DNA of 41,864 nucleotides, taken from Lentisphaerota bacterium (GTDB lineage: Bacteria > Verrucomicrobiota > Kiritimatiellia > UBA8416 > JABMPJ01). The notes beneath the pieces were generated by a model, which saw nothing but the letters and a program-made list of their open reading frames with translations, was not told where the DNA came from and did not search any database. Position 1 is the stretch's first letter; each line of letters opens with the position of its first letter. The position numbers and the translations under genes were made by a program. The stretch lies in the NCBI GenBank assembly GCA_013203785.1, contig JABMPJ010000126.1, forward strand, positions 1-41,864, read 5' to 3'. Positions 32,385 to 41,119 of this stretch are shown here, in pieces.

Positions 32385-35300
32385 ATGAAGCGCTTGGCGT
32401 TAACAAATTTCAGTCTGCGATTCCCGTGGGTCATTCTGCTGGTGGTCGTGGCGATGGTGGTGGGCTTCGGGTCTCAATTTCCCAAGGTGAAATTCGATAA
32501 CGATCCTGAAAACATGCTCTCGCCCTCCGAGCCGGTCCGGGTGTTCCACGATAGGATCAAAGAGCATTTCAATCTGTATGACTTTGTCATCGTCGGGATC
32601 GTGAATGATGCCAATCCGTACGGCGTTTTCAATGTTGAGACGCTCACACGTATCGATCAGTTGACGCACCAATTGCTCAGCCTCCGTCCAGGCGTAGATG
32701 GAATGCCGGAGGTGATCGCGAGTACTGGAAGTGGTAATTATACCTCTCTCGACCTCCATCCCTCCGGTCGATTCGCCCGCGCACTTAACGTGGTCTTCCG
32801 CCACGACCCCACCCATCTCTTCAACGAGGAGGGCGGTAGCGCCATCATCGGACGTGAGCTGATCGGTCCGAGCGTGGTCGATAACATCAAGCAGGCGGAA
32901 TTCGGATCGCTCAAACTCGAGTACCTGATGGAACATCCGCCCACGACGCAGGCCGAAGCGCTCGTGATCCGCGACGATGCGATGGCCAATCCGCTCTACA
33001 AGGGAACCCTGGTGGCGGAGGATGGCAAGGCCATCTGTCTCTACATTCCCATCGAGAAGAAGACCTACAGCTACAATGTTGCCAACCTGGTGCGTGAGCT
33101 GACGAAAGGCTGGGGCGATGAGAACAAGGTTTATATCACGGGCCTACCCGTCGCCGAGGATACATTCGGTGTGGAAATGCTCAAGCAGATGGCGACGTCT
33201 GCTCCCTTGGCCGGCGTGGCGATCTTCCTCTTGCTCCTGCTCTTCTTCCGCCGCGTCTCCCTGATTATTGCCCCGATGCTGGTGGCTGTGGTGAGCGTGG
33301 TATGTACGATGGGGCTCCTGATCGGACTCGGCTTCAAAGTGCACATCATGAGCTCCATGATCGCGATCTTCTTGATGCCTATCGCGGTGGCCGATGCGGT
33401 GCATATTCTGAGTGAGTTCTTTGACGCCTACCGGCAATTCAATGACAAGAGGGAGACCCTACGACACGTGGTGGGCCATCTCTTTATGCCGATGCTCTAT
33501 ACCAGCCTGACCACAATCGCCGGCTTTGCGTCCCTGGCCACAACCCCCATACCGCCCGTGCGCGTCTTCGGCCTGCATGTCGCCTTTGGCGTGGCGTTGG
33601 CCTGGCTGCTGACCATGACGTTTGTGCCTGCGTTTATCTGTCTCTTTATCTCCAATAAGTCGCTTCACAAGCTGTGTGCCCTGACCGGTCACGAGGAGCA
33701 GTGTGAGATCCGCAACGGGCTGCTCGATCGCTTCCTGCGCGCCCTGGGCGGCGTGACATATCGGCGGGCGCGCCTGATCATTGGTGTGGCGGTGGCGGTC
33801 ATGGTGATCTCGATCGTCGGCGTGGCACGCATCCAGGTGAACGACAACCCTGTCAAGTGGTTTACGAAGAGTCATCCGGTGCGCGAGGCTGATCGTGTTC
33901 TGAACAATCATTTCGGCGGCACCTATACGGCCTATCTCACCTTGCATGCCGATCCCAACAGCACCATGACCGGCCGCGATATGGCTGAGGCTATTCGCGC
34001 CCGTGCCCGTGTCCGTTTCAGTGCAGACGAGTCGCCGGCACTGGGTCGTTTTCTGCACGAAGTCGACGCACTCGAACAGAAGCTGAGCGATATGGATACC
34101 TGTTCACCCGCAAGCTGCTTTGCCCAACTGGCCGAGGCGGCCAAGCGTATTGACGGCAAAGCGATGTCTGGTTGGGAGGTGCTGGCCGACGAGATCAACT
34201 ATCTCGATCCGGAGGGCCTGACACACGCCGCGCTGGTGGCGACTGTGACGGGGCTCGACGCGCTGGACACTGTCGGGCGGGAGCGCTACCTCACAGATCT
34301 TCAGGCGTACAGCGCGCTGACCGGCACGGTCCTGATGGAGGAGGCCCTGGCCCTCTGCGACGGCTACATGGAGCACTCCTTCGAGTCCTTTGTCACAGTC
34401 ATGACCACAGAAATGACGGCCCCGGCGTTCAAGCGGCCGATCCTGCTTAACTACGTTGAGGCGCTTCAACATCACTTGGATGGTATTGCCGTGGTGGGCA
34501 AGACCTCATCCGCTGTAGATGCCCTGAAGAAGGCCGCCTATGAGTTGCAGTATGTCGCGCTACCGGTGGAGCTGACGCCCGAGGAGTACGCCATCCTACA
34601 GGCCCGCAACGCCGCCTTCTTCGCCGTTCCCGACGAGGCCGCAGCGGTCGGCCAAGTCTATATCCAGCTCGAAGGCATGAAAAAGCGTGACTCCTTGTTC
34701 CATCTCGTAACGAAGGATTACCAGGAGGCGAACATCTGGGTGCAGTTGACCAGCGGAGATAACCGCGACATGCAGGCCGTGGTGGATGAGACCGCACGCT
34801 ACATGGCCGCCCATCCGCCTCCGCTCAAACTGGAAGTCGGCTGGGCTGGCCTGACCTACCTTAACGTGGTCTGGCAGGAGAAGATGGTGCGCGGCATGTT
34901 CTCTTCGCTGGTGAGCAGCTTTGTGGTGGTGCTCGCAATGATGATGGTCCTCTTCCGCTCGCCGCTGTTCGGTCTGCTGGCGATGGCGCCGCTATCGCTG
35001 ACCATCCTCTTTATATACGGGTTGATCGGCTGGGTGGGCAAGGACTACGACATGCCCGTGGCGGTGCTCTCCTCCCTGACGCTGGGTCTCAGCGTGGACT
35101 TCGCGATCCATTTCCTCCAGCGCGCACGTGAGGAGCACAAGCGTCACGGTTCGTGGCAGAAGGCCTGCGTCCCGATGTTCTCTGAGCCGGCTATGGCGAT
35201 CAGTCGCAATGCCATCACGATTTCCGTCGGCTTTACACCGCTGCTGCTTGCACCGCTGCTGCCGTACCGGACCGTGGGCTTCTTTCTGGCCACCATCATG

Positions 35301-35417
35301 GCGGTGTCCTGGATGGCCACCCTATTGGTGCTGCCGGCTCTGTTGACGCTGTTGCGGCGATTTGTTTTTGGAACGGGCGAGAACGACACGCCTATAGATG
35401 AGGGAGGTGCCCAATGA
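32385..35417 (+). CDS. RND/MMPL-family exporter
   Basis: A 1010-residue inner-membrane transporter of the RND superfamily (COG1033/MMPL type). It is built as two repeats: one N-terminal helix (about 12-29), a large periplasmic loop, then a five-helix block (about 270-430); the second half repeats this with a helix near 465-480 and a block from about 840 to 1000. PIAVADAVHILSEFFDAY and LSVDFAIHFLQR carry the two TM4 aspartates expected for proton coupling. A GAGGT site precedes the ATG. It overlaps the LolA-like gene by four bases. HpnN-like hopanoid exporters and MmpL lipid exporters are related, so a lipid substrate is plausible. Confidence 0.9.
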   Translation: MKRLALTNFSLRFPWVILLVVVAMVVGFGSQFPKVKFDNDPENMLSPSEPVRVFHDRIKEHFNLYDFVIVGIVNDANPYGVFNVETLTRIDQLTHQLLSLRPGVDGMPEVIASTGSGNYTSLDLHPSGRFARALNVVFRHDPTHLFNEEGGSAIIGRELIGPSVVDNIKQAEFGSLKLEYLMEHPPTTQAEALVIRDDAMANPLYKGTLVAEDGKAICLYIPIEKKTYSYNVANLVRELTKGWGDENKVYITGLPVAEDTFGVEMLKQMATSAPLAGVAIFLLLLLFFRRVSLIIAPMLVAVVSVVCTMGLLIGLGFKVHIMSSMIAIFLMPIAVADAVHILSEFFDAYRQFNDKRETLRHVVGHLFMPMLYTSLTTIAGFASLATTPIPPVRVFGLHVAFGVALAWLLTMTFVPAFICLFISNKSLHKLCALTGHEEQCEIRNGLLDRFLRALGGVTYRRARLIIGVAVAVMVISIVGVARIQVNDNPVKWFTKSHPVREADRVLNNHFGGTYTAYLTLHADPNSTMTGRDMAEAIRARARVRFSADESPALGRFLHEVDALEQKLSDMDTCSPASCFAQLAEAAKRIDGKAMSGWEVLADEINYLDPEGLTHAALVATVTGLDALDTVGRERYLTDLQAYSALTGTVLMEEALALCDGYMEHSFESFVTVMTTEMTAPAFKRPILLNYVEALQHHLDGIAVVGKTSSAVDALKKAAYELQYVALPVELTPEEYAILQARNAAFFAVPDEAAAVGQVYIQLEGMKKRDSLFHLVTKDYQEANIWVQLTSGDNRDMQAVVDETARYMAAHPPPLKLEVGWAGLTYLNVVWQEKMVRGMFSSLVSSFVVVLAMMMVLFRSPLFGLLAMAPLSLTILFIYGLIGWVGKDYDMPVAVLSSLTLGLSVDFAIHFLQRAREEHKRHGSWQKACVPMFSEPAMAISRNAITISVGFTPLLLAPLLPYRTVGFFLATIMAVSWMATLLVLPALLTLLRRFVFGTGENDTPIDEGGAQ

Positions 35418-36202
35418 TGATGAAACCAATGGCCCTGTTGCTGGCCAGCGGGCTACTGCTGGGTGCGGGTGTGAAGGCACCTGCGGCCGACGAGACGGAT
35501 GCCAACACGATCGTGGAGAGGGCCAACAAGGCTTCCTACTATGCTGGCAAGGACGGTCGAGCCCAGGTGAAGATGACCCTCTCAGACGGTCGCACGCGCG
35601 AATTTGTGATTCTGCGCGCCAACGCTGACGAGGGCATGGAGCAGAAATTCTACGTCTACTTTATGGCACCAGCCGACGTCCGCAAGATGGCCTATCTGGT
35701 GCACAAACGTCCTGGTGGTTTGGACGACCGCTGGCTCTTTCTCCCGGCCCTGAACCTGGTCAAACGGATCGCTCCCGGGGACAAGCGCACGAGCTTTGTG
35801 GGGTCCGACTTCCTGTATGAGGACGTCTCTGGGCGTGGCTTGGAGGAAGACACGCACGAGCTGATCGAGAGCAGCGCCACGCAGTATGTCCTAAAGAACA
35901 CGCCCAAGGATTCCGGCAGCGTAAAATTCTTGTCTTACACCGTTTGGATAGACAAGGAGACCTTCTTGCCCCGCAAGGCGGAGTATCTCGACAAGAACGG
36001 CACGCTCTACCGGCGCGTCGTGGCCACCAAGGTGGAGACAATCGAGGGGCACCCGACCGTGCTGGAGACCTATGCTGAAGACCTGGTCTCGGGTAGCAAG
36101 ACCGTCAACAGCTTCAGCGAGGTCTCGTATGACCTGGGCTTGAAAGATGGGCTTTTCACGGAACGCTTTCTGCGTCGCCCGCCGCGTGAGGTGACACGGT
36201 GA
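35414..36202 (+). CDS. LolA-like outer-membrane lipoprotein-sorting protein (PF17131 type)
   Basis: A 262-residue periplasmic protein with a signal peptide (MKPMALLLASGLLLGAG, cut near residue 24). The signature segments are YVYFMAPADVRKMAYLV, DDRWLFLPAL and SFVGSDFLYEDVSGR, which mark the LolA-like family that accompanies RND/MMPL exporters. LolA folds hold hydrophobic molecules in a half barrel, so it probably carries lipid from the exporter towards the outer membrane. A GGAGGTG site precedes the ATG. It overlaps both neighbours by four bases. Confidence 0.87.
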   Translation: MMMKPMALLLASGLLLGAGVKAPAADETDANTIVERANKASYYAGKDGRAQVKMTLSDGRTREFVILRANADEGMEQKFYVYFMAPADVRKMAYLVHKRPGGLDDRWLFLPALNLVKRIAPGDKRTSFVGSDFLYEDVSGRGLEEDTHELIESSATQYVLKNTPKDSGSVKFLSYTVWIDKETFLPRKAEYLDKNGTLYRRVVATKVETIEGHPTVLETYAEDLVSGSKTVNSFSEVSYDLGLKDGLFTERFLRRPPREVTR

Positions 36203-37518
36203 GAAGAGGTGTGTGGGTCGTTGGGTGGGTGTGTGTTGGCGTGCTGCTGGTTGGCCCACCTGCGGCGCAGGGCGGACCGGCCTGGATGTCATCGTTGAGC
36301 GATGCCGGGGTCGAAATGAACGGCGTTGCCGATTATCGCTATGGCCGACGCACAGCGGAGACGGAGGTCGAGGATGACACGTCGCTGAACGAGCTGCGTC
36401 TACAGACCGATCTGCTCTGGTATCATGATCGCTTCACGGCACAGCTGAAAGGCGACCTGGTCTATGACGCCGTGGCGGCCGAGTGGGATGATGTTGACCT
36501 GGAGACAGGGAAGGGGATGCTCGACCTGCGGCAGGCTAATCTGCTGATCTCGCCGCTGAGCTGGATGGACCTTAAGCTGGGACGCCAGGTGTTGACCTGG
36601 GGCGCCGGCGATCTGGTCTTCATCAACGACCTCTTTCCCAAGGACTGGCAATCCTTCTTTCTGGGGCGGCATATTGAGTATCTCAAGGCTCCTTCTGACG
36701 CCCTTTTCGTTAGTCTCTTTCCTTCGCTAGTCAACATCGACATCGCCTACACGCCACGTTTCGATAGTGATCGCCATGTGACAGGTGAACGCCTCGCCTT
36801 CTGGAACGGTCAGGCGATCGTCGGGCAGGATGGAGTGCTCGTGACCGATCGCCCCGCCCGGTGGTTTGAGGATGACGAGCTGGCGGCGCGCCTCTACCGT
36901 AATGTGGGAGGCTACGAGCTGGCGCTCTACGGCTATCACGGCTACTGGAAGAGTCCCGGCGGTATGGATCCGACCACGGGACACTGGCTCTTTCCTGCCT
37001 TGGCGGTCTACGGCGCCAGTGTCCGAGGACCGCTCATCGGCGGCATTGCCAGCGTTGAGGCGGGCTATTACGACTCCGTGGATGATCGTGATGGCGACGA
37101 TCCTTTTGTCAACAACAGTGAGGCGCGCCTGTTGCTGGGGTATGAGCGTGAGGTGGCTCAGGATCTGACCATGGGGATGCAGTACTACGTTGAGCGCATG
37201 CTCGACCACGATGCATACACCGACGCCCTGATCGCCATCGGGCAGCCCACTGCGACCGCCCGCGACGAGGATCGCCACACGGTGACACTGCGCGTGACCT
37301 ATTTGCTCATGAATCAGAACCTGATTATGAGCTGCTTTACGCGCTACTCACCCTCCGACGCGGATGCGTATATCAGGCCGGTTGCCACCTACCGCATTTC
37401 GGATCAGTGGCAGGCCTCGGTTGGCGGCAACATCTTTTTTGGGGATGACGATCACACGTTCCTGGCCCAATTCGAGCCAAACAACAACCTGTATGCATCG
37501 CTACGGTGCAGTTTCTAA
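36199..37518 (+). CDS. outer-membrane beta-barrel protein (DUF1302-like)
   Basis: A 439-residue exported protein. The signal peptide spans about 1-25 (VVGWVCVGVLLVGPPAAQGG). The remainder has alternating aromatic/polar beta strands, ending in an NNLYASLRCSF strand with a terminal Phe, as in outer-membrane proteins. LKLGRQVLTWGAGD near residues 125-138 is typical of DUF1302-like barrels. It starts with GTG overlapping the previous stop. With the exporter and LolA-like protein it forms a plausible trans-envelope route. Strand count and exact family are not certain. Confidence 0.75.
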   Translation: MRRGVWVVGWVCVGVLLVGPPAAQGGPAWMSSLSDAGVEMNGVADYRYGRRTAETEVEDDTSLNELRLQTDLLWYHDRFTAQLKGDLVYDAVAAEWDDVDLETGKGMLDLRQANLLISPLSWMDLKLGRQVLTWGAGDLVFINDLFPKDWQSFFLGRHIEYLKAPSDALFVSLFPSLVNIDIAYTPRFDSDRHVTGERLAFWNGQAIVGQDGVLVTDRPARWFEDDELAARLYRNVGGYELALYGYHGYWKSPGGMDPTTGHWLFPALAVYGASVRGPLIGGIASVEAGYYDSVDDRDGDDPFVNNSEARLLLGYEREVAQDLTMGMQYYVERMLDHDAYTDALIAIGQPTATARDEDRHTVTLRVTYLLMNQNLIMSCFTRYSPSDADAYIRPVATYRISDQWQASVGGNIFFGDDDHTFLAQFEPNNNLYASLRCSF

Positions 37519-37531
37519 GAGGAGGCGAACC

Positions 37532-37720
37532 ATGAGAGTGAATAGTGCATTGCGACTAATGGCGGGTGTGATGATCCTCGTAAGCTTGGCTCTGACCCGA
37601 TGGGTGCACCCCAACTGGGTTTGGTTGACCGTCTTCATCGCGGTCAACCTGATCCAGTCGTCTGTGACGGGCTGGTGTCCGGCCATGACACTGTTTCGTA
37701 AGATGGGATTGAAGGAATAG
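37532..37720 (+). CDS. small DUF2892-family membrane protein
   Basis: A 62-residue protein with two membrane segments (about 7-24 and 28-45), followed by the TGWCP motif (Cys49) and a short basic tail. This matches the inner-membrane DUF2892 domain, also found fused to rhodanese in YgaP. The GAGGAGG site seven bases before the ATG is excellent. It follows the barrel gene by 13 bases and precedes an OsmC-family gene by 11, so it belongs to the same operon. A role in thiol or sulfur relay is inferred from the family company only. Confidence 0.82.
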   Translation: MRVNSALRLMAGVMILVSLALTRWVHPNWVWLTVFIAVNLIQSSVTGWCPAMTLFRKMGLKE

Positions 37721-37731
37721 GAGCGCTGCTT

Positions 37732-38130
37732 ATGAAGGATATTTCTGTGACTTTCCCTGGGGGAAAGAAAGTGGATGCGCATTTCGGGGCGTGGACGATC
37801 CAGACGGATCAACCTGTGGCTGATGGTGGCGACAATTCGGCCCCTGGCCCCTTTGATCTCTTCTTCGCCTCCCTGGCCACCTGCGCGGGTATCTATGTCC
37901 TGGAATTCTGTCTGGCTCGCGAGCTGAGCACAGAGGGGTTGGCGGTTCGGCTGCGTGCGGAGCGCGATGCGGAGAAGAAGCTCTTCACGCCGATCAGAAT
38001 CGAGATCACGCTTCCGGCTGACTTTCCTCCTAAGTACGAGAAGGCGATCCTGAAGACGGCCAACCTTTGCACCGTCAAGCGGCATATCGTGAACCCCCCC
38101 GAGTTTGAGGTGGTGTTGGCCGAACAGTGA
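37732..38130 (+). CDS. OsmC/Ohr-family protein
   Basis: A 132-residue OsmC-fold protein. The first conserved Cys is Cys51 in SLATCAGIYVLEFC, and the second is Cys113 in TANLCTVKRHI. These two are the usual peroxide- and thiol-reactive pair; an extra Cys60 lies between them. The N-terminal PGPFDLFFASLATC motif is typical. Family members reduce organic hydroperoxides or act with sulfur-handling proteins. The gene immediately follows the DUF2892 gene, a pairing that suggests a common sulfur or redox role. Confidence 0.88.
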   Translation: MKDISVTFPGGKKVDAHFGAWTIQTDQPVADGGDNSAPGPFDLFFASLATCAGIYVLEFCLARELSTEGLAVRLRAERDAEKKLFTPIRIEITLPADFPPKYEKAILKTANLCTVKRHIVNPPEFEVVLAEQ

Positions 38131-38187
38131 TTGCCTTCGGCGCTTGGCCTGGGGCAGGATCGGTGACATGTCTATCCGGAAGGTACT

Positions 38188-39492
38188 ATGCCGACGTGTC
38201 CATCAAATGCCGTTTGCCGTCATCCCGCCCATGTGCTGATTAAGCCCGCTGGACCCGACTGCAATCTGCGCTGTAAATACTGTTTTTATCTCGAAAAGCA
38301 CGCGCTTTTTGTTGAGGAGAAGAGCTGCCGGATGACCGACGACGTGCTTGAGCACTACATCCGTAGCTACATCGCCTCCCAGCCGACCCAGGAGATCGAG
38401 TTTGCCTGGCAGGGCGGTGAACCCACCTTGATGGGCCTGCCGTTCTATCGGCGTGCGGTTGCCTTGCAGAAACACTATGGCGCTGGCCGTACCATAAACA
38501 ACAGCCTGCAGACCAACGGAACCCTCTTGACCGATGAGTGGTGCGCCTTCCTGGCCGAGGAGAAGTTCCTGGTGGGGCTCAGTATCGATGGCCCGGAAGA
38601 GATCCATAACCGCTACCGCGTCTTCAAGGATGGCCGTGGTGCCTTCGCCCAGGTTGATCGTGCGGCCAAACTGATGCGCAAACATGGTGTCGAGTACAAC
38701 GCCCTGACCTGCGTCACCCGCGAGAGCGCTTATGAGGGAAAGCAGATCTACCGCTTCCTGCGAGACTACGGCTTTGAGTTTATGCAGTTCATCCCGATCG
38801 TCGAGCGCGAGCCCGATGAGCGCTCGCGCGAGTTGGGGTTGGCACTGGCCAGCCCACCACCCACTGACGCGCCGTCCGAGCCGTCACCTATGATGCCTTT
38901 TGCAGTTGAAGCCCTCCAATATGGCCAGTTTCTTGTCGATATCTTCGAAGAATGGGTCCGTCGCGATGTGGGCAAGGTCTTCGTAAACCACTTCGACTGC
39001 GCTCTGGGCGCATGGTATGGCGGGAACCCCTCGCTCTGTATCTACGCCAAGGTGTGCGGTTCATCACTGGCGATTGAGCACGACGGCTCCATCTACGCCT
39101 GTGATCATTTCGTCTATCCTGAGTTCAATCGTGGCAACATTATGCGCGAGGATATGGCCGGGCTCCTTAGCAGCAACAGGCAGCAAGCCTTCGGAATGAG
39201 TAAATGGCTGGATCTCCCCAGTTGTTGCCGCCACTGCGACTACCTGCATGCCTGCCATGGCGGCTGTTTGAAACATCGCAGTGCGACCTCCCCCGAGGGG
39301 GAACCGGGTCTCAACTATCTCTGTCCCGGCTACAAGCTCTTCTTCAAACATGTTGATCCCTACATGAAGCAGATGGTCGAACTGCTGCGCGAGGGCCGCC
39401 CCGCCGCCGACATTGTGAACTTCCTGCCCCGTCGAGAGTTGCACTCCAAGGCTCAGGCCAAGCGAAAGCGAAAGAAGGGGAGGCGGAAATAG
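38188..39492 (+). CDS. anaerobic sulfatase-maturating enzyme-like radical SAM/SPASM protein
   Basis: A 434-residue radical SAM enzyme. The CxxxCxxC cluster is CNLRCKYC (Cys25, Cys29, Cys32). The C-terminal SPASM region has many cysteines (FDCALG, VCGSSL, YACDHF, SCCRHCDYLHACHGGCLKH, LCPGYK) for two auxiliary Fe-S clusters. This layout fits anSME, which converts a Cys or Ser in a sulfatase active site to formylglycine. Peptide-modifying SPASM enzymes are related. No sulfatase gene is in the window, so its client lies elsewhere. GGAAGG lies before the ATG. The C-terminus is a lysine/arginine-rich tail. Confidence 0.87.
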   Translation: MPTCPSNAVCRHPAHVLIKPAGPDCNLRCKYCFYLEKHALFVEEKSCRMTDDVLEHYIRSYIASQPTQEIEFAWQGGEPTLMGLPFYRRAVALQKHYGAGRTINNSLQTNGTLLTDEWCAFLAEEKFLVGLSIDGPEEIHNRYRVFKDGRGAFAQVDRAAKLMRKHGVEYNALTCVTRESAYEGKQIYRFLRDYGFEFMQFIPIVEREPDERSRELGLALASPPPTDAPSEPSPMMPFAVEALQYGQFLVDIFEEWVRRDVGKVFVNHFDCALGAWYGGNPSLCIYAKVCGSSLAIEHDGSIYACDHFVYPEFNRGNIMREDMAGLLSSNRQQAFGMSKWLDLPSCCRHCDYLHACHGGCLKHRSATSPEGEPGLNYLCPGYKLFFKHVDPYMKQMVELLREGRPAADIVNFLPRRELHSKAQAKRKRKKGRRK

Positions 39493-39618
39493 GGGGCAGT
39501 GGTCGTTGATAGTGTGCGCATCAACACAGAATCCGCCGATATCCAGGAAGAGCCGCTTTTCTTTTGCATGCAGGTCGGCTATGCTGCCAACTTTGCGGCG
39601 ATATGGGGTGGGTTGGCT

Positions 39619-40368
39619 ATGAAGTGCAGCGTGATATGGAGAGTGGTGCCCGTGGCAGCGATGCTGCTTTCTGGGTGCGGCCAGAGCATTCGTGCCCTGG
39701 ATGCACGTGATCGCAGTGAGCCACTGATGCAGCGCGCCCAGGTCGCGCTGTCGACCGGGGACGTGGATGGAGCGGCGGCGCTGTATGCCGAAGCGCTCGA
39801 CGACAATCCTCGTGCGGCGCGCGGACACCTCGACCTCGCCTTCCTGCTCCACGATTCGCTGAAGGACTACGTCGCTGCCATCTATCACTACCGTCAGTAC
39901 CTGCGCCTGCGGCCGGAGACGGAAAAATCGGAGATGATCCAGAACAGGATTCGGTTGGCCCAGCAGGCATTCGCCGCGCGCGTATTGCCGGAGGACCGCG
40001 AGGGGGGGCGCACGATCCAGCGCCTCGAGCGCGAGGTCGGAGCGCTGACCCGGCGGGTGGGAGAGTTACAGACCGAGAACCAGGCCCTGACGGAACAGGC
40101 TGCCGAGCTAAGGATGGCGCAGGGGAGGGGCCGCGAGGTGTCGGCTCCGCGTGGCCCGGTGGGTGGTGGTGGGGCTACCCCGACTGAGACCGAGCAGTTT
40201 TACATTGTGAAGCCTGGAGACACCCTCTCCAGCATCGCGATGAGGGTCTATGGCGATGCCGGGCGGTGGCGCGACATCATCGCGGCGAACAAGGCCGTGT
40301 TGGGCAATGGAGATCTGGTCAAGGTCGGACAACGACTGAAGATTGTGAAGGAGAACGAAGATGGCTGA
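39619..40368 (+). CDS. TPR/coiled-coil/LysM lipoprotein
   Basis: A 249-residue envelope lipoprotein. The lipobox LSGC puts the lipidated Cys at residue 20. A TPR-like helical pair (about 35-115) is followed by a coiled coil (about 130-166), a Gly/Pro linker and a C-terminal LysM domain (about 193-242, FYIVKPGDTLSSIAMRVYG). LysM would bind peptidoglycan, so the protein bridges a membrane and the wall. The frame stays open upstream to 39499, but the signal peptide starts at 39619. It overlaps the next gene by eight bases. Confidence 0.85.
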   Translation: MKCSVIWRVVPVAAMLLSGCGQSIRALDARDRSEPLMQRAQVALSTGDVDGAAALYAEALDDNPRAARGHLDLAFLLHDSLKDYVAAIYHYRQYLRLRPETEKSEMIQNRIRLAQQAFAARVLPEDREGGRTIQRLEREVGALTRRVGELQTENQALTEQAAELRMAQGRGREVSAPRGPVGGGGATPTETEQFYIVKPGDTLSSIAMRVYGDAGRWRDIIAANKAVLGNGDLVKVGQRLKIVKENEDG

Positions 40369-41059
40369 AGATTTTTTTGATGAGGACCTTGTGGACGTCG
40401 ATACACCGCAAACCGCGGCAGGTGGTTCGGCACCCACCGTTACGCCACTCACGGGTGCCGGGCAGCTGCGCATGCATCGTCAGAAGGAGGAGATCACCAC
40501 GCAAGTGGCCGACGCGGTGAAGGAGATCGAAGGGCTGCGCATGAGGCAGGAGCAGCTCGAGAAGGAGCGTAGCGACCTGCAGGATTTGGCGCGGCGCCAG
40601 GATAGCTACGGTGAGGCCAAGATTGAGGTGATTGATCAGCTCACGCGCAGCATTGTACACTTGGAGAAAGACGAGGCGCAGGCGCATCGCTATACCGAGC
40701 TGCTCTCCGTCATGCGCGATCGTTTCAAGGATACGCTCGAAGAACTGCGTGGCATCAACGAGGCCGGCTGGTCCAAAGATGCCTTTCAGACCGAGCTGAA
40801 CAAGGCGGTCGTGCTGGTCGAGGAGGCCCGGTCCATCTTCAGCAAGGGCATGGCGAAAATCGATGCTGAGAACTGGAACCAGGTCCATGAAGGGGGCGTG
40901 CAGCCCTCCTTCCTGGCGCGCGGCGAACTGCCGGGCGGCATGCCCAAGCGTTTCAGTTTCTGGCTGAAGGCAGGGTTTGCATTCAGTGTCCCTATAATTG
41001 TGGTGGCCATACTGGTCTTTGTGACGGCCATCGTCCTGCGGGTCAAGGGTTGGTATTGA
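40361..41059 (+). CDS. tail-anchored coiled-coil membrane protein
   Basis: A 232-residue protein of unknown function. An acidic N-terminus (FFDEDLVDVD) precedes a predicted long coiled coil (about 38-165, rich in Glu, Leu, Arg and Gln). A single C-terminal membrane helix follows (about 203-227, FAFSVPIIVVAILVFVTAIV), then a very short tail. There is no signal peptide, so most of the protein is probably cytoplasmic. It overlaps the LysM lipoprotein gene by eight bases and is followed by another tail-anchored gene, which suggests one complex. I do not recognise a family. Confidence 0.78.
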   Translation: MAEDFFDEDLVDVDTPQTAAGGSAPTVTPLTGAGQLRMHRQKEEITTQVADAVKEIEGLRMRQEQLEKERSDLQDLARRQDSYGEAKIEVIDQLTRSIVHLEKDEAQAHRYTELLSVMRDRFKDTLEELRGINEAGWSKDAFQTELNKAVVLVEEARSIFSKGMAKIDAENWNQVHEGGVQPSFLARGELPGGMPKRFSFWLKAGFAFSVPIIVVAILVFVTAIVLRVKGWY

Positions 41060-41119
41060 GCATGGCGGCCTCTCTAGGCTGGGCGCTCCGGGTGATCCGG
41101 AGTAGATGGTGAGTTATCT

